In this document: piece after piece, positions 8,531 through 17,425 of the stretch
Numbering within the stretch: position 1 is the first letter of the stretch
Layout of the letters: each line of letters begins with the position of its first letter
Assembly (NCBI GenBank): GCA_026706985.1
Contig: JAPOXR010000014.1
Location: forward strand, 1-64,000
Direction: 5' to 3'
DNA: 64,000 bases
Source of the DNA: Paracoccaceae bacterium
GTDB lineage: Bacteria > Pseudomonadota > Alphaproteobacteria > Rhodobacterales > Rhodobacteraceae
Position numbers and translations under genes: made by a program
Notes under the pieces: model-generated
The model's input: the letters and a program-made list of their open reading frames with translations, nothing else
Databases searched by the model: none
Told to the model about the DNA's origin: nothing

Positions 8531-9649
8531 ATGAAATTTTCAGTCGATACGGACCGGCTCATGGTTGCGGCGAGTCACACGAGATCCGCCGTTACGCGCG
8601 AAAAGACCTCTCCGATCATGTCGAATGTGTTGATTGAGACAGATGAGGATTGCGTAAGATTCCTTGCCCACGATACGACGACCCAGGTGGAAGCGTTCTT
8701 GCCGGCAGTGGTTGAACGTGCCGGCGGCACGACTGTATCGGCTGCCATTCTGCATGAATTGGCCAGGCGACTTCCCGAAGGTGCGCAGGTCGGGATGGAA
8801 TTTGATCCCGCTGAATCGATCCTGTCGGTGAACACACAGACGATGGATGGCAGGCTGGTCACGCTGCCACGCGAAGATTTCACCCGCATGGCGGAAGATG
8901 ATTACGATTTGACGTTTTCCATGAACAGCAATGTTCTGCGTCATATGCTCTCAAAAACTGTTGCCGTGGTTTCGCCGGAAAATGCCCGGCAATATCTGCG
9001 CGGCGTGTTTTTTCATTTGTTCGAGACCCCGGAGGGTGCGCAGTTGCGCTGTGTCGCGTCGGACGCTTACCAATTGGTGCGCATCGTCGCCGACCCGCCG
9101 GAAGGCAGCGCCGGCATGAGTTCCGTTATTGTTCCGCACAAGGCGGTTCAGGAAGTCATCAAGATGCTCAGCGGCGGCGAAGAAACAGTTGAGATTTCGG
9201 TTTCGGAAACCAAGATCAAATTCGCCACACAATATATTCAGCTGTCAACGCGTGTGATAAATGGTGAGTTTCCCGATTATACGCGGCTGATCCCGAGGAA
9301 TAATGACCGCATTCTCACTCTGGATCGGGATGTGCTGCTGCAGGCATTGCTTCGATTGTCGGCGGTTGTGCCGCCGCATGACTGCGCAGTGCTGTTGAAT
9401 TTCACCCGCGATCACCTGAATATGAAAGTCAATACGCCTGCCGCCGGTAAAATCGATGAGGATCTGTCGGTGTCGTTCCCGCATGATGATCTGCAGATAC
9501 GGTTCAGGCACGGACATCTCCTGAGCGTGACCCAGGCTTTGGAGGAGGGAATCGTGAAGGTTGCGTTGCAGGAGACAACCGGAGCGGTGATTCTGACTTC
9601 CGACAAGGATACCGGTGCGCTGTTCGTATTGATGCCGATCAATGTCTGA
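8531..9649 (+). CDS. dnaN: DNA polymerase III beta sliding clamp
   Basis: The 372-residue product starts MKFSVDTDRLMVAASHTRSA and carries clamp blocks such as LSTRVINGEFPDYTRLIP and a C-terminal TGALFVLMPINV. It forms the dimeric ring that tethers the replicative polymerase. It follows dnaA and precedes recF in the classical order. The 170-bp dnaA-dnaN gap contains no recognisable gene. Confidence 0.97.
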   Translation: MKFSVDTDRLMVAASHTRSAVTREKTSPIMSNVLIETDEDCVRFLAHDTTTQVEAFLPAVVERAGGTTVSAAILHELARRLPEGAQVGMEFDPAESILSVNTQTMDGRLVTLPREDFTRMAEDDYDLTFSMNSNVLRHMLSKTVAVVSPENARQYLRGVFFHLFETPEGAQLRCVASDAYQLVRIVADPPEGSAGMSSVIVPHKAVQEVIKMLSGGEETVEISVSETKIKFATQYIQLSTRVINGEFPDYTRLIPRNNDRILTLDRDVLLQALLRLSAVVPPHDCAVLLNFTRDHLNMKVNTPAAGKIDEDLSVSFPHDDLQIRFRHGHLLSVTQALEEGIVKVALQETTGAVILTSDKDTGALFVLMPINV

Positions 9650-9694
9650 CCGGCTCGGCCGCTGCCCTGAAACCGGTTTGAAACGCTTGGCCTC

Positions 9695-10792
9695 ATGGCC
9701 GCAACATGTCTGACTGAACTCACGCTGTCGCATTTCCGCTGTTTTGGGAATGCAGTGATCCGGCCGGGCAGCGCCCCCATTATCCTGACCGGTGCCAATG
9801 GATGCGGCAAAACCAGCATATTGGAAGCGGTGTCACTTTGCTCTCCCGGCCGGGGGTTGCGTCGGGCGACAGTGGAAGAGATGGCGAATTTGTCCGCCGG
9901 AACGGGCTGGAAGGTGGTGTGCGGCCTCGGTTCCGGCAATTTGATTTCCAGCTGGTGGCAACACGGGCCCGGCCGTCGGGTGGAGGTCGATGGCAAACCG
10001 GTTCGGCAGACTGATCTCAGCCGGTATCTACGGGTGCTGTGGCTCACACCTTCCATGGATCGGCTTTGGAGTGAAGGTGCGGAAGGGCGCCGGAGATTCC
10101 TTGACCGGATGGCCATGAGCCTGTTTCCGGATCATCCGGAAATGACCGGCGGTTACGACAAGGCAATGCGCGAACGGAACCGAATGCTGCGTGACGGCAT
10201 TGAGGATGCGAGTTGGTTCAACGCATTAGAAGCACGGATGGCGGAATCCGGTGCCGGGATCACGCGTGGGCGACAGGCCACCATAGCGAAGCTGGAAGCG
10301 GCATTCGCAAGCGCGGCATCCGCCTTTCCGGCAGCCGGCCTGCGCCTGATCTCATCCGCGGATGCCTGTGCCGCCAGCGAAAGCCCGAATGAGATTGCGG
10401 AAGCGCTTAGCCGTGGAAGAGGGCGGGATTTCAAAGCCGGCAGAACCCTTGCCGGGCCGCATCGGGCCGATCTGCAGGTGGATTATCTGGAGAAAGCGAC
10501 AGCTGCCAGATACTGTTCCACGGGCGAGCAAAAGGCTCTGCTGATTTCAATTATGCTGGCAAATGCACGTGCCGTCGCCAGTGAATCGATACCGCCGGTG
10601 CTGCTGCTTGATGAAATCGCCGCGCATCTGGACGGCGAAAGGCTGCGATTACTGTTCGGCGAGATCCGGGATTTGACTTCGCAGACCTGGATGACAGGAA
10701 CCGATATTTCGTTGTTCGGGCCGATTGCCGATGCGGCACAGAAGTTCTGGCTGCGCGGGGCAGCGGGCGGATCGGAAATTCAGCAGCTGTAG
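9695..10792 (+). CDS. recF: DNA replication and repair protein RecF
   Basis: SMC-like ATPase that helps load RecA at gaps. Walker A GANGCGKT is at residues 33-40, preceded by LSHFRCFGNA, the RecF N-terminal pattern. A signature-type STGEQKALLISIMLANA stretch and a Walker B VLLLDEIAAHLD lie near the C-terminus. Length is 365 residues. It ends 3 bp before the stop of the convergent downstream gene. gyrB, the usual fourth gene of this cluster, does not follow. Confidence 0.93.
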   Translation: MAATCLTELTLSHFRCFGNAVIRPGSAPIILTGANGCGKTSILEAVSLCSPGRGLRRATVEEMANLSAGTGWKVVCGLGSGNLISSWWQHGPGRRVEVDGKPVRQTDLSRYLRVLWLTPSMDRLWSEGAEGRRRFLDRMAMSLFPDHPEMTGGYDKAMRERNRMLRDGIEDASWFNALEARMAESGAGITRGRQATIAKLEAAFASAASAFPAAGLRLISSADACAASESPNEIAEALSRGRGRDFKAGRTLAGPHRADLQVDYLEKATAARYCSTGEQKALLISIMLANARAVASESIPPVLLLDEIAAHLDGERLRLLFGEIRDLTSQTWMTGTDISLFGPIADAAQKFWLRGAAGGSEIQQL

Positions 10793-10795
10793 GGA

Positions 10796-12136
10796 TCAGA
10801 AGTTGGCACCATCGGCACCGTAGATCATCTGGTCCTGGCGGCGGCGCAACCGCACGACCGCCGCATCCGGCAGCTGCACATTCTGTGCCGTTATCAATTC
10901 ACCCTTGCGGATTGGCCGTGAGGTTTTTGAGTCGGCGAGAATCCCGGCTGGGATTGCGCCCAGCGCATGGCTTCGATCAGCTTCGATAACCCAAGCCCGG
11001 TAGTCCGCCTCACCAATCTGCCCCAGGGTAATCCCGTTCGGCAGGTCGCGCTTGGCAAGCGCACAGACCTGCGCCGTCGGACGGTTCAACGGTGCCATAT
11101 CCGCAGTACCGTAAAGCACCGCACGGGCGCAGGTGAGTGGCACTTCGAGGGATGTCAGATGGTATGGGCGGATGAAGGCGAAAAACGGACCCTCGCCGAC
11201 CTTCAAATCCCGAAGCCGTTCCAGAATGCGCGGATGCTCCGCTTCAATGATTACAAAAACGCCCGGCGCAATGCCCTTGCCGACCGAGAAATCCACCCGC
11301 CCGGAATCGCTGAGAATTCCACCGTCTCTTTTCGGTATCAGGGTTTTCGCCAACTCGTCCCGGCCTGCAGCCGGCCCATGCATGCCATCGCAGTCAGGAA
11401 CCAGTCCGGTCGCATTGGCGATGGCTGCCATTTCGACCATGGTCTTGGAACCGTCGACAAATTCAACCAGCATGCGCGGGTTCATATTCCGCAATCTGGC
11501 TTCCCTCTCATAATCTTCCGGCACGGCATCGAAATTCAGCGGATTGTTTTTCCCTTTCCCGGCACAGACAATCCGATGCCCCATAGCCGAAGCGAATTCG
11601 ATCAGCTCCATGCAGGAGGATGGCTCGTCACCGGCACCAAGGCTGTAAACCACCCCGAGCCTGTCCGCCTCCCGCTTCAGAATCGGGCCGATGGTCACAT
11701 CGGCTTCGACATTCATCATCACCAGGTGCTTGCCATGTTCCATAACCGCCAAACCGGCTTCGGCGCCGACCGCGGGAACACCGGTGGCATCAATCACCAC
11801 ATCGATGAGGCCGGAGTCGAGCAAAGGTTCGATTGACTCGGTGATACCGGTGCGGCCGGCCTCAATTTCCGCATTCAGTTGCCCGCTGTCGGCAATCGTC
11901 CTGCATTGCCCGTTGCCGGCATGTGCCAGGGCCATCGCGTCATGCGCCTTTTGCGGAGTCCGCTCGACGATGGCAGCGAGCTCAATCCCGGCCATCATTC
12001 CGATCCGGACAGCGACATCGGTGCCCATCTCGCCGGCACCGATCAAACCGACACGCACTGGATTGCCGGCTTCGGCGCGCCGCGCCAGATCTTTGGCCAG
12101 CCCGGTGGGGGTCACATATCCTGATGAGGGCGGCAT
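10796..12136 (-). CDS. NAD(P)-dependent oxidoreductase with C-terminal SAF domain (COG4091-like)
   Basis: An N-terminal Rossmann motif (VGLIGAGEMGTDVA, residues 29-42) is followed by a homoserine-dehydrogenase-like body with VVIDATGVPAVGAEAGL and the GAGDEPSSCMELIEFA block. The last 60 residues (LADSKTSRPIRKGELITAQNVQLPD) form an SAF domain as in antifreeze-like and pilus-assembly proteins. This is the architecture of proteins loosely named 'predicted homoserine dehydrogenase'. The true substrate is unknown; related proteins act on sugar acids or branched hydroxy acids. It stands alone, convergent with recF. Confidence 0.75.
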   Translation of the reverse strand: MPPSSGYVTPTGLAKDLARRAEAGNPVRVGLIGAGEMGTDVAVRIGMMAGIELAAIVERTPQKAHDAMALAHAGNGQCRTIADSGQLNAEIEAGRTGITESIEPLLDSGLIDVVIDATGVPAVGAEAGLAVMEHGKHLVMMNVEADVTIGPILKREADRLGVVYSLGAGDEPSSCMELIEFASAMGHRIVCAGKGKNNPLNFDAVPEDYEREARLRNMNPRMLVEFVDGSKTMVEMAAIANATGLVPDCDGMHGPAAGRDELAKTLIPKRDGGILSDSGRVDFSVGKGIAPGVFVIIEAEHPRILERLRDLKVGEGPFFAFIRPYHLTSLEVPLTCARAVLYGTADMAPLNRPTAQVCALAKRDLPNGITLGQIGEADYRAWVIEADRSHALGAIPAGILADSKTSRPIRKGELITAQNVQLPDAAVVRLRRRQDQMIYGADGANF

Positions 12137-12275
12137 TCCCGATCCTTAGCATAATTCCGGCGGCAGGTTTCCTGCCGTTTTGAAAGGACGAATGTCAAGC
12201 CATGCGGCTCTGCTGTTCCTGCCCGGGGATGTCAAAATGGCAGATATGATGCACAACTTCCGTTGTACGAAAAAA

Positions 12276-12319
12276 TGCTGCATCGCAGCAATTCTCTCTT
12301 GAATTGCCGCACCGCAGCA
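12276..12319 (+). promoter_or_regulatory. Two PhaR-like operators upstream of the phasin gene
   Basis: A perfect palindrome TGCTGC-ATC-GCAGCA lies at 12276-12290. A near-copy, TGCCGC-ACC-GCAGCA, lies at 12305-12319. They are 29 bp apart and end 41 bp before the phasin start. PhaR repressors of polyhydroxyalkanoate genes bind TGC-rich palindromes at phasin promoters, so this is a good candidate regulatory region. Confidence 0.6.
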
Positions 12320-12360
12320 CCTACCTAGCTGAGCGTTGGCCAGAAATATGGAGAATGGCA

Positions 12361-12750
12361 ATGAAAAATGTGAATGGCAATAAACAGGCGGACAAGCTGT
12401 TTTCCGGTTATCCGGCAATGGAAGCGGCTGTGATGGGAACCGCGGCGCTGAACGAGAAGCTTGCCGCGACGGCGCTGTCGGCGGCTGAAGACGGCATCAA
12501 GCTGACCGCGGAATGGTCCAGAGATACCATCGCCGGGCTGGGCAAGCTGGCGAAACCGGTGTCGGACCCGTCAGACTATGCCAGGGAAGTTGCTGCTGTT
12601 GCAACGGAATCCGCGGCTAAAGCGGTAAAACGGTCGACTGATTTCGTTGAAATCGCGAGCCGTGTGCAGTCGGAAACCGTGCGCCTGATGACTGAAGCCG
12701 GGAATGAGTTTCTGGCGGAATCGCCGGCAACCGCCAAGGCGGCCCAATAA
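12361..12750 (+). CDS. Phasin family protein (polyhydroxyalkanoate granule)
   Basis: A 129-residue alanine-rich, helical, cysteine-free protein with the Phasin_2 look: a central LTAEWSRDTIAGLGKLAKPVSDPSDYARE followed by amphipathic repeats (SRVQSETVRLMTEAGNEF). Phasins coat PHA granules and limit their size. The ATG at 12361 has a GGAGA 6 nt upstream; the ATG at 12355 abuts that sequence and is less likely. Two PhaR-like palindromes precede it. No PHA synthase is in the window. Confidence 0.8.
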   Translation: MKNVNGNKQADKLFSGYPAMEAAVMGTAALNEKLAATALSAAEDGIKLTAEWSRDTIAGLGKLAKPVSDPSDYAREVAAVATESAAKAVKRSTDFVEIASRVQSETVRLMTEAGNEFLAESPATAKAAQ

Positions 12751-12802
12751 AGCAACGTGATTATCCCCTCAAAGCAGTCAGCGTTGGATGTTGATGCAAG
12801 TC

Positions 12803-12822
12803 ACCGGTCATGAATGACCGGT
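12803..12822. repeat. Palindrome downstream of the phasin gene
   Basis: ACCGGTCAT and ATGACCGGT form a perfect 9-bp inverted repeat separated by GA; as RNA this folds as a 7-bp stem with a 6-nt loop. It lies 53 bp after the phasin stop. There is no U-tract, so it is either a weak or Rho-assisted terminator or a protein-binding palindrome. Confidence 0.4.
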
Positions 12823-13093
12823 AACAGCGAATTTCGAACCTACGGTATGTCCGAGTGTCCCGAGGGACTTGGAATTGGCCACGCACAATCCTGCCAAATT
12901 GCGGAGGGGTGATCACAAGACCGCACTGCTGATCCTGCTTCCGCTGGCCGAGGGCGGTGACGTCGAAACTCAGGGCATCATCGGCTACATGCACGAACAC
13001 GGTGTTCCGAAGAACGGTGCCTCGCCGCCGCGGTGATGCCGCCAGTCAGGCGAGTTGGGCAACCAAGGAACAATACATCCCAGCGGCAGGGGC

Positions 13094-14005
13094 ATGAAGC
13101 TGACCTGGGCCATCGGGGCGAACGGAGAATCGACGCATATCTCGGAGGCCCGGAACGGGCTCAAATGTGCGTGCATCTGTCCGATATGCCGCGGGCCGCT
13201 GATTGCGGGACATGGGAAGGTCGTAGACCATCAATTCGCACACGCCTGTGGGGAAGAGTGCCTGCATGCGGTCGAAACCGCATTACACCTTGCAGCGAAG
13301 GATATCCTCAGGGTGCGTAAGGAATTCGCGCTGCCAGCGGTCGAAATCCCGCCTGACTACGGGTTTCCACACATCAAGATCGCACCCGAACGGCGCTACC
13401 CCGTCGAGTCTGTTGCCTTGGAGAAGAAGCTTGGCTCGATCAACCCGGACGTGATCATACGGATCAAGGGGCGCGAACTCCTTGTCGAAGTGACGGTGAC
13501 GCACCGCACAGACAAAGCCAAAATCAGAAAGATCAGAGAGCTTGGCATGTCATGCGTAGAGATTGATCTGTCAGACACGGACCGCGGACCCGCCCGCGAC
13601 GAGCTTGAAAGAATTGTTGTCGATGGAACCGGGCACAAGCGCTGGCTGCACAACGAGCGCGCAGAAGAACGGCGCAGGTGGAAGCTGTCGTAGGGAACGC
13701 TGCTCTATTCGGTGCACCGGGGTTTTGCATGGCACGTGGATGGATGTACTCTCCCCGCCAGGGTCTGGAGAGGAAATCAACACGCCAACGTGATCGACGA
13801 CTGCGCGGAATGTGAGCATCTGCTCGCCTCAGGTGACATCGGGGTGGTCTGTGACGGCTTCCGCGCGCTTGGAAAGCCGCAGCCGTCCCGAACGCAAGGC
13901 ACACGCCCGCCACCAGAGGCATTTGGGCATCCGGAGGAAGAGCACCCAGTGTGCGCAGTCGACCGCTGGATCAACGAGCACATTCACGTCTCTGAGTCAC
14001 GGTAG
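13094..14005 (+). pseudogene. CoiA-like nuclease-domain protein, interrupted by in-frame TAG
   Basis: The first part (13094-13690) has an N-terminal cysteine cluster (CACICPICRGPLIAGHG), then DHQFAH, then a nuclease-like core with INPDVIIRIKGRELLVEVTVTH, as in the CoiA competence-protein family and its PD-(D/E)XK-like domain. A TAG stands at 13691-13693. The same frame then stays open to 14005 and contains WHVDGC, ANVIDDCAECEHL and further cysteines, so it reads as a continuation of the same protein. The result is either a truncated 199-residue product or a recently broken gene of about 300 residues. It sits beside HigBA and an IS relic. Confidence 0.6.
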
Positions 14006-14074
14006 ACATCGGCCGGTGTGGATGCCCCGGGCGCAGGGGAGGAAGGTTCTTGGCCGGACGGGAACCGGAAAAGG

Positions 14075-14362
14075 TCAAGCCGCGGAAAACTGCTCCACAA
14101 CAATTTCTTCCGCGTGAGGACGGTGCTGCCACAGATCGTATGCCGCCTGTATTCCGAGCCAGGTTTCCGGTGTCGACCCGAATGCCTTTGACAGCCGAAA
14201 TGCCATTTCCACTGAAATCCCCGTATGCTCGTTGACCAGCTCCGACAGCGTCTGCCGTGTGACCCCCAGGCCCCTGGCCGCCCGTGTCACGGTCAGCCCC
14301 AACGGTTGCAGGCATTGCCGCTTCACAATGCCGCCAGGGTGCGGCGGATTTACCATGCTCAT
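14075..14362 (-). CDS. higA: HigA-family antitoxin (XRE-type)
   Basis: A 95-residue helix-turn-helix protein starting MSMVNPPHPGGIVKRQCLQPLGL, with the conserved TVTRAARGLGVTRQTLSELVN recognition region and STPETWLGIQAAYDLW. This is the VapI/HigA pattern. I chose the ATG at 14362, which has a GAGGAG 7 nt upstream; a TTG at 14377 is less likely. It follows the toxin gene, the toxin-first order typical of HigBA systems, and should repress the operon. Confidence 0.88.
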   Translation of the reverse strand: MSMVNPPHPGGIVKRQCLQPLGLTVTRAARGLGVTRQTLSELVNEHTGISVEMAFRLSKAFGSTPETWLGIQAAYDLWQHRPHAEEIVVEQFSAA

Positions 14363-14373
14363 GCCCGGTCTCC

Positions 14374-14652
14374 TCAATGATAATCCAGATAGTTGACATC
14401 AACAGCCTTGCCATCCCGGAACCGAAATGTCACCCGCCAGTTGCCTGACACAGATACCGCATAATGTCCTTTCAGACGGCCCTTCAGTTCGTGGAGGCGG
14501 AAGCCCGGCAGGCTCATGTCTTCGGGCACCTGGCTGCGATCAACCGCCGCCAAAATGTCCCGTGGCTTTTCCACATGTTTCGGGTTCACACGCCGCAACG
14601 TCCACCCATCATTGAGTGCTTTCAGTCCGCGGTGGCGAAACGATGCAATCAT
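14374..14652 (-). CDS. higB: HigB-family toxin (RelE superfamily mRNA interferase)
   Basis: The 92-residue product starts MIASFRHRGLKALND and has LPGFRLHELKGRLKGHYAVSVSGNWRVTFRF and DVNYLDYH, the canonical HigB/GraT signature. HigB cleaves mRNA at the ribosome. I chose the ATG at 14652 over one three codons upstream because the family begins MI.SF.HKGL. The stop is 11 bp before the antitoxin start. Confidence 0.9.
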   Translation of the reverse strand: MIASFRHRGLKALNDGWTLRRVNPKHVEKPRDILAAVDRSQVPEDMSLPGFRLHELKGRLKGHYAVSVSGNWRVTFRFRDGKAVDVNYLDYH

Positions 14653-14773
14653 GAAATCCATTCAAGTTATCGCCTGTCAATTGACAAGTGACACCAGAGT
14701 GGAAAATGGCGTTCCGGCGGTCAATTCACCAGCTGGAGTGACACCGGTCAGGATCAGGAAACCATCCTGTCCA

Positions 14774-14869
14774 TTGGATCGGAGACCACACGATGCGTAT
14801 GATGGAATGACCCCGGACGAATACCTCGAATCAAGGCGAATCAATGGAGCCCCTGAATTTCATTTTTAG
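14774..14869 (+). mobile_element. Relic of an IS3-type transposase C-terminus (copy 1)
   Basis: The conceptual translation RPHDAYDGMTPDEYLESRR followed by a stop is the typical end of IS3-family OrfB integrase domains. Nothing upstream in any frame matches the rest of a transposase. A closely related scrap lies near 47.5 kb. Both begin to match at CGGAGACC and share ATGGAATGACCCCGGACGAA. This is therefore a decayed insertion-sequence remnant. Confidence 0.6.
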
Positions 14870-14946
14870 TGATCAGTACCCGCCTTTGTTTTGAATTCGA
14901 TAAACCGCTATTCTGAACGGCGTCAGCAGATTGGATTGTTCAGGAC

Positions 14947-15645
14947 TTGCCAAGGAAAAAACAGCCCATCGACTCGGAGGTATCGGAAAAGGACAGGGGC
15001 AGTTGGCTGCGCTCAGTCTACCGGTTGGCTGTTGCCTTCATCTTCGCTCTGGCGGCCATGCTCATGGCCGTTTTCGCCATCCTGACGGTTCTTGACCCTC
15101 CCATAACATCACGCATGGCAGCGGATTTCCTGCGCGGTGAAAAGGTTGAAAAACAGTGGGTAAGTGCTGACGAGTTGCCACTGCATCTCCCATTGGCGCT
15201 GATCGCGGCGGAGGATGCGAATTTCTGTCTGCACTGGGGATTCGACAAAGGGGCCATTCTGGCTTCCACCACCGGCGGCAGTTCGATCAGCCAGAAGACG
15301 GTGCGGGATCTCTTTCTTTGGCGTGAGGGGGGCTGGTTCGAGCGTCTGCTGGAGACCGCCCTTGTGCCGGTGGCTGAAGTGATCTGGAGCAAACGGCGGA
15401 TATCGGAAATTTTCATGAACATCACCGAATTCGCGCCCGGAATCTATGGTGTGGAAATGGCCTCCCAAAAGTTTTTCGACAGAAGCGCGAGCGAAATCTC
15501 GGAAACCGAATCAGCGCAATTGGCTGCATCGTTATCGGTGGACGCACTCGCTCTGCCGGCAGCCGATGACAGCCGTGTCAGGTCAATCCTCAGCGGTATC
15601 CAACTGGTCCGAAAAGATCAGCGGTCGGCATGCGTAGACGGTTGA
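14947..15645 (+). CDS. mtgA: Monofunctional biosynthetic peptidoglycan transglycosylase
   Basis: GT51 enzyme that polymerises lipid II into glycan strands at the inner membrane. One N-terminal membrane segment (residues about 27-49) is followed by the catalytic AAEDANFCLHWGFD motif (Glu89), GGSSISQKTVRDLFL (a variant of the usual G.STISQQ..KNLFL), and RRISEIFMNITEF with GIYGVE. The usual KN of motif 2 is replaced by RD, a modest departure. The start appears to be TTG; no ATG stands at a better position. Length of 232 residues is normal. Confidence 0.9.
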   Translation: MPRKKQPIDSEVSEKDRGSWLRSVYRLAVAFIFALAAMLMAVFAILTVLDPPITSRMAADFLRGEKVEKQWVSADELPLHLPLALIAAEDANFCLHWGFDKGAILASTTGGSSISQKTVRDLFLWREGGWFERLLETALVPVAEVIWSKRRISEIFMNITEFAPGIYGVEMASQKFFDRSASEISETESAQLAASLSVDALALPAADDSRVRSILSGIQLVRKDQRSACVDG

Positions 15646-15701
15646 ATCCGTCACCAATCCACCATTATGGGTTTGGCTGGAATTAATCGGATTTTTGAAC
15701 T

Positions 15702-16373
15702 GTGACTTACCGGCTTTACCATTACGCACTTTCACCATTCTGCAGAAAGTTACGCCTTGTTCTATCAGAAAAAGAGATCAAGTTTGAGTTGATCGAGGAG
15801 AAATATTGGGAAAAGCGCCGGGAATTCCAGGAAATGAATCCAGCCGGCACTGTGCCGGTATTACGCGATGAAAATGTGACGCTTTCCGAAAGCCGGGCGA
15901 TCTGTGAATATATTGAGGCGCTCTACCCGGATCCCAGGCTTTTTCCGGTAGATCCGCTGGAACAGTTCGAGACCCGGCGGATGATCAGCTGGATTGATGA
16001 GAAACTCCACCATGATGTGACCTCCCGTCTGGTCGGCGAGAGAGTGTTGAAACGCGTTCAGGAGCGCGGTCCCCCGGTTGCCGAGACCATCGCCAAGGGC
16101 CGGAAGGGTCTGCAGTTTCACTTTACCTATTTTGAGCATCTGCTCGGTCGCAGGGACTGGATCGCCGGGCCGCGTATGACGATGGCGGATTTTGCGGCGG
16201 CGGCGCATATTTCATGCCTCGATTTTATCGGTGATATCGACTGGAGGGATTGGCCATTCCTGAAGAACTGGTATGCGACCATGAAGTCACGGCCGGCATT
16301 CCGGCCGTTGCTCAGCGAGTACCATATGAAATTTCCGCATCCGCCTGAATGGTATTCGGATCTGGATTTTTGA
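15702..16373 (+). CDS. Glutathione S-transferase family protein
   Basis: A 223-residue soluble protein with an N-terminal thioredoxin-like domain: [20 protein letters not shown], then the cis-proline region [11 protein letters not shown] and the glutathione-binding [13 protein letters not shown] helical C-terminal domain follows ([20 protein letters not shown]). A GST directly upstream of queG is common in alphaproteobacteria. Substrate unknown. Its 3' end overlaps the queG open frame, suggesting co-expression. Confidence 0.88.
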   Translation: MTYRLYHYALSPFCRKLRLVLSEKEIKFELIEEKYWEKRREFQEMNPAGTVPVLRDENVTLSESRAICEYIEALYPDPRLFPVDPLEQFETRRMISWIDEKLHHDVTSRLVGERVLKRVQERGPPVAETIAKGRKGLQFHFTYFEHLLGRRDWIAGPRMTMADFAAAAHISCLDFIGDIDWRDWPFLKNWYATMKSRPAFRPLLSEYHMKFPHPPEWYSDLDF

Positions 16374-17413
16374 CACCTCTTGAAGACAGGCTGAAACTGC
16401 GGGCCGGAGCCGAAGGGTTCGATGCCGTCGGTATCTGCGGAACCGGGGATATTCCGCAGGCGGCTGCAAGGTTGGCGGATTTCCTTGCTGCCGGGCGGCA
16501 TGGTGAAATGGATTGGATGCAGCGCCGGTCCGCCTGGCGCGGAGATCCGGGTGAATTATGGCCGCAGGCGGCCTCCGTGATTATGGTCGCTGACTCCTAT
16601 GCTCCCGAGGGCGACCCGCTGGCCAGCCTTGGGATGCGGGATCGCGGCACCATCTCGGTCTATGCGCAGAACCGCGATTACCATGATATCGTCAAGAAAA
16701 GACTGAAGCGGCTGGGGCGATGGCTGATTGAAGAGACCGGCGCTGAAATCAAGGTGTTTGTCGACACCGCTCCGGTAATGGAGAAGCCCCTGGCGCAGGC
16801 TGCCGGGGTCGGTTGGCAGGGCAAGCACACGAATTTGGTCAGCCGGAGCCTCGGCAGCTGGTTCTTCCTCGGTGCCATTTTCACCACCGCCGAATTACAG
16901 GCGGATACTTCGGAGCCGGATCATTGCGGCAGTTGTCGGCGATGTCTCGATATCTGTCCGACGAATGCGTTTCCGGCACCCTACCAGCTGGATGCGCGCC
17001 TGTGCATTTCCTATCTGACCATTGAGTATGCGGGGCCGGTTGATGCGGAACTCCGCCCGGCTCTCGGCAACCGGATTTTCGGCTGCGATGATTGTCTGGC
17101 TGTGTGTCCATGGAACAAATTCGCCGCAAGGGCGCACGATACACGGTATCACGCGCGCGAGGAGTTGGTGGCACCGGATCTGGTTGAATTGGCAAAGCTG
17201 GATGATGCCGGCTTCCGATCCCTGTTCCGGGGCGGGCCGGTGCGTCGCATCGGCCGCGACCGTTTCGTGCGCAATGTCCTCTATGCCATCGGTAATTCGG
17301 CGAACCCGGCGGCGCGTCCGGTGGCGGAAACATTGCGGCGGGACCCGAATGCGGTGGTGGCGGATGCCGCCGCCTGGGCGATGGCCCGGCTGGACAATGC
17401 GGCTTTGAATTAG
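16349..17413 (+). CDS. queG: Epoxyqueuosine reductase QueG
   Basis: Cobalamin- and Fe-S-dependent enzyme for the last step of queuosine tRNA modification. The protein contains [20 protein letters not shown] and two ferredoxin-like clusters, [16 protein letters not shown] and [13 protein letters not shown], followed by HEAT-like C-terminal repeats ([12 protein letters not shown]). Translation may start at the ATG at 16349 or, more tightly coupled, at a TTG at 16370 that overlaps the GST stop codon. About 350 residues, as expected. Confidence 0.92.
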   Translation: MVFGSGFLTPLEDRLKLRAGAEGFDAVGICGTGDIPQAAARLADFLAAGRHGEMDWMQRRSAWRGDPGELWPQAASVIMVADSYAPEGDPLASLGMRDRGTISVYAQNRDYHDIVKKRLKRLGRWLIEETGAEIKVFVDTAPVMEKPLAQAAGVGWQGKHTNLVSRSLGSWFFLGAIFTTAELQADTSEPDHCGSCRRCLDICPTNAFPAPYQLDARLCISYLTIEYAGPVDAELRPALGNRIFGCDDCLAVCPWNKFAARAHDTRYHAREELVAPDLVELAKLDDAGFRSLFRGGPVRRIGRDRFVRNVLYAIGNSANPAARPVAETLRRDPNAVVADAAAWAMARLDNAALN

Positions 17414-17425
17414 CCGCGCTCCGAT

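Noticed and set aside
10967-11836. 289-residue open frame antisense to the COG4091-like gene
   Set aside because: The opposite strand carries a full oxidoreductase with Rossmann and SAF domains; this frame has no recognisable motif.
12761-13000. 79-residue minus-strand frame between phasin and the CoiA-like gene
   Set aside because: No ribosome-binding site or family resemblance, and the region includes a palindrome that looks intergenic.
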